Assembly: GCA_021234155.1 (NCBI GenBank)
Contig: JAJEKV010000027.1
Coordinates: forward strand, 11,856,716 to 11,920,715
DNA length: 64,000 bases
DNA from: Isoetes taiwanensis
Lineage: Eukaryota; Streptophyta; Lycopodiopsida; Isoetales; Isoetaceae
Direction: 5' to 3'
Shown here piece by piece: positions 58,408 through 64,000 of the stretch. A program made the translations under genes and the position numbers. Position 1 is the first letter of the stretch, and each line of letters starts with the position of its first letter. A model generated the notes under the pieces. That model was given only the letters and a program-made list of their open reading frames with translations. It did not search any database and was not told the origin of the DNA.

Positions 58408-58424
58408 GCCCAGCAACGCTGGGC
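58408..58424 (+). other. Helitron 3' hairpin
   Basis: GCCCAGC, loop AAC, GCTGGGC, followed by ACTTTTT and CTAG. This is the replication-termination signal of Helitrons. Confidence 0.85.
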
Positions 58425-58689
58425 ACTTTTTCTAGTATTTTTATAATGGCATCCTTATGCTATCTATCAAATCTGAATAAGTCTAAGTTTTGTTGAATAT
58501 GTCATTGATTCTAAAAGGTCAAGGTCATGGAATGGTATTATCGTCTCTTTTATAATTCTGTCTGGTTTTGCCCAGTGGTCAAACTTTTTCTCATAACTTC
58601 AATAGAACTCAGGGTCTCTGGAAATTCATCTTTAGTGGATTTTGAAAATGTGAAGATGTGTTGACTAACATCTGTTTTGGTGAGGATTT

Positions 58690-59045
58690 TTTTTTTTTGT
58701 TGAAGGACGTCAGACTTTATTCAATCAAAGAGTCAAATACAAGTATAAATGCAGAGACAGGAATAAAATCTCAGCGGATAAGCGGAGACCCACCGAGTGA
58801 AGCAACCTGCCTAAGCATAAGAGTGCACATCCAAAAACTCCTCAAAAATCAATCGCCTCTTGTGAGGGGCAAGTGAAGAACAATGATACGACTTTACAAT
58901 GTAACCTTGAGCTTCTTGGAGAACACGATTATCTGCCACATCCAGACCTTTGAAGATTACCAATCTTCGTCTTTTCCAGATAGTCCAAAGCAACCATCCT
59001 GCTGCTAGATGAAAAGCCTGGCCTTGTAACTCTGTCCAAGTACTT
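58690..59045 (-). mobile_element. LINE-E: about 355-bp 3' fragment of the LINE-B family
   Basis: Minus-strand 3' end of the same LINE family as 5279-7397: frame 'LLWTIWKRRRLVIFKGLDV' to 'FEEFLDVHSYA', then the AATAAA signal and a T-run at 58687-58698 (poly(A) on the minus strand). The other array units show the undisrupted site TGAGGATTTTGGTGAAGAAC. Comparison gives no clear target duplication. It breaks the MADWQLFF frame of array unit 1. Confidence 0.93.
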
Positions 59046-59726
59046 GGTGAAGAACAGCTGCCAATCTGCCATCTAACCAACAATCAATAATCAATTAGAA
59101 CCCAAATCTATAAAACAAAACCAAGAACAAAATAAGGAACTTCCAAACCAAACCTGAAGATAAACTGGACGTAACACTGGAGAAAATACAGAAAATAGGA
59201 AGCGATGAAAACATAGAAAAGCTTGACAGACCCGTATGTGATTATTCTACATTATTATGCATCATTGATAAATAATTTTAAATTGAAATTGAATACGTTT
59301 ATATTTTAATAATAACTATTGAATAGTTTATTTTTTATGAAGTAAAATATATTGAAAATTAATGGATAATAAACTGAACCTAGACTTTCTTTAAAGTATT
59401 TTAAAAAATGTAAAAATTTGTAAATTGTGAAAATTCCTATAATAGTTTTAAGTCAATCGCTTATCACACCATCAAATTTCATTTAGAAATTATCATTGTC
59501 ATATTGTAAATTTGTTAAATCACTGAAGATTGAACCGTCATATTCTTGGAATATCTAATTCTAAAAAGATTCAAGTGAAAATTAGTTTGAAAAGCAATTT
59601 TATTCTTCGATAACCATTACACTTTTAATTTAAAGATGAATTTATATAATTAAATTTATAAATATTATAACAATCAAGAAGAATTAAACAATATATATAT
59701 TTATAATGGCATCCTTGTGCTATCTA

Positions 59727-59975
59727 TCAAATCTGAATAAGTCTAAGTTTTGTTGAATATGTCATTGATTTTAAAAGGTCAAGGTCATGGAATGGTATTA
59801 TCGTCTCTTTTAATTCTGTCTGGTTTTGCCCAGTGGTCAAACTTTTTCTCGTAACTTCAATAGAACTCAGGATCTCTGGAAATTCATCTTTAGTGGATTT
59901 TGAAAATGTGAACCTGTGTTGACTAACATCTGTTTTGGTGAGGATTTTGGTGAAGAACAGCTGCCAATCTGCCAT
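59727..59975 (-). CDS. B3-like reading frame, array unit 2
   Basis: Starts 'MADWQLFFTKILTKTDVSQH' then 'RFTFSKSTKDEFPEIL'. The order F.K.LT.(S/T)DV....R...pk...e.fP resembles the start of a plant B3 DNA-binding domain. The frame then gives 'TIIPFHDLDLL' and ends. Only about 80 residues, shorter than a full B3 domain (about 100), so it is probably an exon or fragment. The same frame occurs in unit 3, and in unit 1 it is cut by LINE-E. The B3 assignment is tentative. Confidence 0.4.
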   Translation of the reverse strand: MADWQLFFTKILTKTDVSQHRFTFSKSTKDEFPEILSSIEVTRKSLTTGQNQTELKETIIPFHDLDLLKSMTYSTKLRLIQI

Positions 59976-60667
59976 CTAACCAACAATCAATAATCAATTA
60001 GAACCCAAATCTATAAAACAAAACCAAGAACAAAATAAGGAACTTCCAAACCAAACCTGAAGATAAACTGGACGTAACACTGGAGAAAATACAGAAAATA
60101 GGAAGAATGAAAACATAGAAAAGCTCGACAGACCCTTATGTGATTATTCTACATTATTATGCATCATTGATAAATAATTTCAAATTGAAATTGAATACTT
60201 TTATGTTTTAATAATAACTATTGAATAGTTTATTCTTTATGAAGTAAAATATATTTAAAATTAATGGATAATAAACTGAACCTAGACTTTCTTTGAAGTA
60301 TTTTTAAAAATGTAAAAATTTGTAAATTGTGAAAATTCTCATAATAGTTTTAAGTCAATCGCTTATCACACCATCAAATTCATTTAGAAATTATCATTAC
60401 CAAATTGTAAATTTGTTAAATCACTGAAAATTGAACCTTTATATTTTTGGAATGTCTAATTCTAAATAGATTCAAGCGAAAATTAGTTTGAAAAGCAATT
60501 TTATTCTTTGATAACCATTACACTTTTAATTTAAAGATTAACTTATATAATTAAAATTTATAAATATTATAACAATCAAGAAGAATTAAACAATATATAT
60601 ATATTTTTATAATGGCATTCTTGTACTATCTATCAAATTTGAATAAGTCTAAGTTTTGTTGAATATG

Positions 60668-60880
60668 TCATGATTCTAAAAGGTCAAGATCATGGAATGG
60701 TATTATTGTCTCTTTTAATTCTGTCTGGTTTTGCCCAGTGGTCAAACTTTTTCTCATAGCTTCAATAGAACTCAGGGTCTCTGGAAATTCATCTTTAGTG
60801 GATTTTGAAAATGTGAACCTGTGTTGACTAACATCTGTTTTGGTGAGAATTTTGGTGAAGAACAGCTGCCAATCCGCCAT
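60668..60880 (-). CDS. B3-like reading frame, array unit 3
   Basis: Same frame as 59727-59975 with few residue changes (ETLSSIEAMRKS for EILSSIEVTRKS). It ends earlier because of a deletion in GTCAT.GATT near 60668. Preservation of the frame in two units may reflect recent duplication rather than selection. Confidence 0.4.
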   Translation of the reverse strand: MADWQLFFTKILTKTDVSQHRFTFSKSTKDEFPETLSSIEAMRKSLTTGQNQTELKETIIPFHDLDLLES

Positions 60881-61036
60881 CTAACCAACAATCAATAATC
60901 AATTAGAACCCAAATCTATAAAACAAAACCAAGGATAAAATAAGGAACTTCCAAACCAAACCTGAAGATAAACTGGACGTAACACTAGAGAAAATACAGA
61001 AAATAGGAAGAAATGAAAACGTAGAAGAGCTCGACA

Positions 61037-61273
61037 TCTTTTTATAGACCATTCTATCATTTTGGTCTGCAAAATCCCAATAAAAACTTTCAGTGAATCA
61101 AAACAGACCTTTAAGAAACTTTCAATGAATCAAAACCTACCTTTAAGAAAATCTGTTAGTTGTACAATTTCTCTGAAAATAGTTCTTCTGTCCAAACATC
61201 AGTACATAGCCGTAACGTCTAAATTTAGTTGCAACAAAGTGGCTATTGAGAAAAAAATCTGTTACAAAATCAT
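61037..61273. other. Junction between the array and the MITE-like repeat
   Basis: Begins where the array stops (GCTCGACATC|TTTTTATAG). A 35-bp partial duplication 'AAACTTTCA.TGAATCAAAAC' lies near 61086 and 61117. No supported gene. Confidence 0.4.
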
Positions 61274-61874
61274 GGAATAATTTAAGGGCTAAACTTAGCT
61301 ATTTGGCGATTTTTTAACATATTTTCAAGAAAAATTGGCTAAAGTAAATGGAAAAAATTGGGAAAAAAATAATAATTTTAGCTTAACTTTTTTCGGGATT
61401 GCACCAACCCTGGAGCTTTTTAGCAAATGCTAGAAAGTAAGAGAGTGAAATTTTGTATTGTTTAGCTAAACCATAGAAACTTTTAGAATGAATTTCGGGC
61501 TAGTTTAGCTAACATCATTATAGTTTATAAGAAATATACGATTAGTAGTTAAATTTCTAGCATTATGAATTAATTTGAGTCCTAGACTTTGCTAGTTAGC
61601 ATTATTTTAGAATGTCTTCACAAAGAAAATGACTAAAATAAGTGGAAACAATTGAAAAAAAGTATAGTAATTTGGCTTAATATTTTCTGTTGGCCACACT
61701 ATAGAAATTTTTGGGATGATGTTTGGGTTAGTTTAGCTAAACACTAGAAAGTATGAGAGGGAAAATATATGGAGTTTAGCTAAACCACAGAAAGTTTTGG
61801 GATTAACGTTGAGCAAGTTTAGCTAAAGTCATTCTGGCTAATAAGAAATATGCGATTAGTAATATATTCCCTGT
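61274..61874 (-). repeat. MITE-like repeat, copy 2
   Basis: Inverted copy of 17188-17766. Contains GTTTAGCTAAACCATAGAAA and 'TTTAGCTAAACACTAGAAAG' several times, so it is internally repetitive with a period of about 110-120 bp. No coding frame. Confidence 0.65.
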
Positions 61875-62240
61875 ACAAAATGCCCGAAGTGTAAAATCTG
61901 TTCTCCTTATGGTTCAACCGCGGGTCTCTGCTCTATTGCAAAAAATGGTTCTAGACCTAATAATTTAGAAGATGCAATCTTTGTTGCCGCTGCAGCTCTG
62001 AAGAAATGCCCTGTTAGACTGTTATGTGTCTTCTCCCCGATCGGCCAAGGAATCCAGTGTTTCTTATTTATGAGCAATATGTGTTTTGCTGCGGAAGAGA
62101 TGTGACAGATTTTTTCAGGAGGGAAGCGTTTTACTTTCAGGTAGATGATCCGACAGATTTGGCCTTGAAGAATGCTGACTATGGCGATGAATCCTTCAGC
62201 CGGATCATGGGTTTTTTGTGGCGCCCTTTTAGATCATAAA
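61875..62240 (+). pseudogene. Cys-rich coding-like fragment, unrecognised
   Basis: One plus frame reads 'CTKCPKCKICSPYGSTAGLC' and 'NNLEDAIFVAAAALKKC' to about 62105. An overlapping frame then gives 'VFCCGRDVTDFFRREAFYF' and 'VDDPTDLALKNADYGDESFS' to a stop at 62239. The switch suggests one broken coding region with a frameshift near 62040-62090. C-x2-C-x2-C-x2-C could bind metal. I do not recognise it. Confidence 0.3.
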
Positions 62241-62879
62241 GCTACCCTATCCTAGGTTGCTCGGGAAAATTCGTACGTAGACATGACCTTTTACATCATA
62301 ATGCTACCCTATTGTAGGTTGCCCGGGAAAATTCGCATGTGTAACCTGCAGTTCTATTTTATGCCAAGTAGAAAACATTAAATGCCAAAATAGAATAAGG
62401 CAGATATTCTTTAATTATCAACGTCTATATAACTAGCATTTATGGCGTATCCGAGCCATGGCATTTATGGCGTTATCATAGCTTATGGAAAGAAGCGTCC
62501 TTGAGTTGTTGATATAAAAAACTGCCATCTAGCGGATTTAAAGCTTTGAGCTGCAAAAGGCCGCTGCAAAAGGTGTGACATCTTGGACAGCACTGCATGT
62601 TTTCAAGCAGCACTGCAAATTTTCAAGCAACCCTGCGTACACCTATTAGTGAAACTATTGCAGCAAGAGGGTTGTTGCATCTGCATTGCTAGTCACGCCC
62701 ACCTCCCTCATTGTTGCAAATTTAAGGGCTCATGTGAATCCTGCATTAGGCTCCTAGAAATAACAAAGGAAGGACTTGTCATATCCAAACTTATTTGCCA
62801 GATACAATTCGAATTTCTGTTAGATCTAAAAATACAAAACCACACAGGTTAGTCATGATAATTAGAAGAGAATCGTGGT
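62241..62879. other. Stretch without recognisable genes
   Basis: Two diverged copies of 'ATCATAA.GCTACCCTAT' with 'GGGAAAATTCG' lie at about 62235 and 62295 (60-bp spacing). An 89-codon plus frame (62583-62852) is Cys-rich but has no domain. Confidence 0.35.
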
Positions 62880-63302
62880 TGTTGATATTAAAGAACCATT
62901 GAATGGTTTAAGATAGAATTATAAGTTTATTTCATAGTAAGGCACGACGTGCCCTACTTTCTCTGGCTAGACCTTGGAGGTGGCCGTATTGTCCCTAATA
63001 AATCAAGCAGTAGTTAATTCGGTTAATGCACCTCCGAAGGGGAGTGATCTCTAAGTGTCATAAAGGCCGAACTTCCTCTCTGATGTAAGTAATAATAGTC
63101 AATCCTTTTTTAAACAGTAACTTGTGCACTGTAGCAATCAATGGTTATGAATGAATAATTGAACTCTTTCAATTGTTACAAGCTAAGTGCGCTTGCTATG
63201 TCATTAGGACCATTGTATTGCAACTAGAGTTGATCAATACTAGTGTAATAAGCTATATTGTGAGTAAAATATTAGCACCATAGTGACAAGAGAAATTTAT
63301 CA
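62880..63302 (+). mobile_element. Copia-2 5' LTR
   Basis: Starts TGTTGATATTAA and ends ...TTTATCA, immediately before the primer-binding site, so it has the TG...CA form. Length is about 423 bp, typical for Copia. It contains CCTTGGAGGTG and CACCTCCGAAGG as an inverted pair and AATAAATCA as a possible polyadenylation signal. The 3' LTR would lie beyond the window, so the pair cannot be compared. Confidence 0.65.
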
Positions 63303-63316
63303 TTGGTATCAGGGCC
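63303..63316 (+). other. Primer-binding site of Copia-2
   Basis: TTGGTATCAGGGCC matches the plant retroelement site complementary to the 3' end of initiator Met-tRNA (TGGTATCAGAGC), with one change. Confidence 0.8.
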
Positions 63317-63328
63317 AGGTTGTAAAAC

Positions 63329-63514
63329 ATGTCAACTAGATTTGGTGCTAATTTGTTGAATTCCATTGAAGTGTTTAAGGGTGGAAATGGCCAAACTTCA
63401 ATGGAATTCAACAAATTAGCTATTCAAATGATTAGAACTGAGTTTGCGCAAGATAAGATAGGCCAAGATGATGATGATACCTCTAAGGTTTTACATGCTG
63501 GAAAATATAAGTAG
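63329..63514 (+). pseudogene. Copia-2 gag, N-terminal part
   Basis: Starts at an ATG 12 bp after the primer-binding site: 'MSTRFGANLLNSIEVFKGGN'. It shares 'NSIEV(F/Y)K' with Copia-1, so the two are related. The frame stops at 63514; later sequence (63540-63750) is purine-rich and gag-like in composition but interrupted. Truncated or decayed. Confidence 0.55.
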
Positions 63515-64000
63515 AAAAAAACAAACAATAGAATTAACAAAAGAAGAATCGGACCATTGTTGATGATCTCATATTCAAGAGCTGAAAGGACAGTGACGGC
63601 ATCCTAAAAAATGCTTAAAACTCGCAAAGGAAAAAAAGGAGGATATGTGCAGCTTGGAAATGGAGATTCGCAAGAAATAGAAGATGTAGAGATGTTGGAA
63701 TTATTTTACATTGAAGGGAAGAGTGTGCAACTTGAATATGTAGCATAATAACCGGGGGTTTTCTTTGTGTTTTTGTACGCTTTTCACTAAGGTTTTCCTA
63801 TGATTTCGTGATGTATTCACACGGGGGGTGACTCCGGGCATCGAGAGCTGTCGGATTGGCATATTCGCCCCTTATTCCATAATCTACACCGTACGTAAAA
63901 TTCCTCGTTTGTGGGGTATGCAAGTACAAGATTTGCTATACTGTATAATAAGATTCGCAAAATACTATAAGATTTCAACCGGAATACTATATGGTGTTGA
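63515..64000 (+). other. Continuation of Copia-2, frame lost
   Basis: Purine-rich to about 63750 with scattered stops, then GC-poor sequence with 'GGGGGGTGACTCCGGGCATC' near 63821. Probably internal Copia sequence or solo-LTR junction; cannot be resolved at the window edge. Confidence 0.35.

Larger units (their letters stand above)
52495..58435 (+). mobile_element. 5.94-kb non-autonomous Helitron with captured gene pieces
   Basis: The 3' end has a 7-bp GC-rich hairpin, GCCCAGC-AAC-GCTGGGC (58408-58424), seven bases before CTAG (58432-58435), followed by a host T. The 5' end is TC within TCTATATCTATATC; because TCTATA repeats, the exact start may be 52495, 52501 or 52507, each after a host A. 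Insertion between A and T with no duplication is the Helitron rule. The matching empty site is in the other array units (AATTAAACAATATATATATT near 59680 and 60590). No Rep/helicase frame is present. It carries gene-derived exons (54836-57337), a nested MITE and local duplications. Confidence 0.9.
52422..61036. repeat. 0.9-kb tandem array, about 2.6 units, interrupted by a Helitron and a LINE
   Basis: Units begin with ACACTTTTAATTTAAAG at 52422, about 59619 and about 60520. After subtracting the Helitron and LINE-E, unit 1 is about 0.9 kb, matching unit 2; the third stops at 61036. All three carry the same minus-strand frame starting MADWQLFF. Between copies the differences are mostly single-base changes, so the amplification is fairly recent. 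Confidence 0.9.

Overview
This is nuclear DNA of a land plant. The evidence is short GT-AG introns (63, 76 and 469 bp), a plant F-box/kelch exon, a ureide-permease fragment, and plant-type transposons (L1-type LINEs, Copia, CACTA, Helitron, Tourist-like MITE, tRNA-derived SINE). The very high load of old and young repeats with few live genes suggests a large genome such as a fern or gymnosperm, but the lineage is an inference. No rRNA gene, functional tRNA gene or CRISPR array was seen.

Left part (1-12.5 kb): the 5' exon of an F-box/kelch gene on the minus strand (930-1837); two 5'-truncated LINEs on the plus strand (2470-4541 and 5279-7397, the second with a 17-bp target-site duplication); a 3.25-kb foldback-like element with arms of about 0.7 kb (7890-11144); and a broken ureide-permease fragment. 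Middle left (12.4-28 kb): a third LINE; a fourth LINE of another clade on the minus strand, split by a MITE-like repeat and a tRNA-derived SINE with a CTAT tail; several local tandem repeats; a possible three-exon secreted-peptide gene with a TATA box but one in-frame stop; and a 29-copy CTAT microsatellite.

Central part (28-50.3 kb): a decayed Copia element, then a minus-strand gene or pseudogene running from 50236 to 32695. Its C-terminal part looks like the motif-I half of a beta-class N4/N6 DNA methyltransferase. It is split by two insertions whose target duplications are still readable: a 1.3-kb LINE (33369-34674) inside a coding exon and a 12.3-kb CACTA element (37147-49410) inside another. 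The CACTA carries no visible transposase. Its body is a nine-copy satellite of about 1.12 kb in which two subtypes alternate strictly, giving a 2.2-kb dimeric higher-order repeat.

Right part (50.5-64 kb): an unrecognised plus-strand coding segment diverging from the methyltransferase-like promoter; a 0.9-kb tandem array carrying a B3-like reading frame; and a 5.94-kb Helitron (52495-58435) inserted in the first array unit. The Helitron carries fragments of a host gene and a nested 429-bp Tourist-like MITE. A short LINE copy lies in the same array unit. A Copia 5' LTR with primer-binding site and gag start ends the window. Most of the region is a nest of insertions into older insertions, and several have a matching empty site inside the window that lets their order be read.
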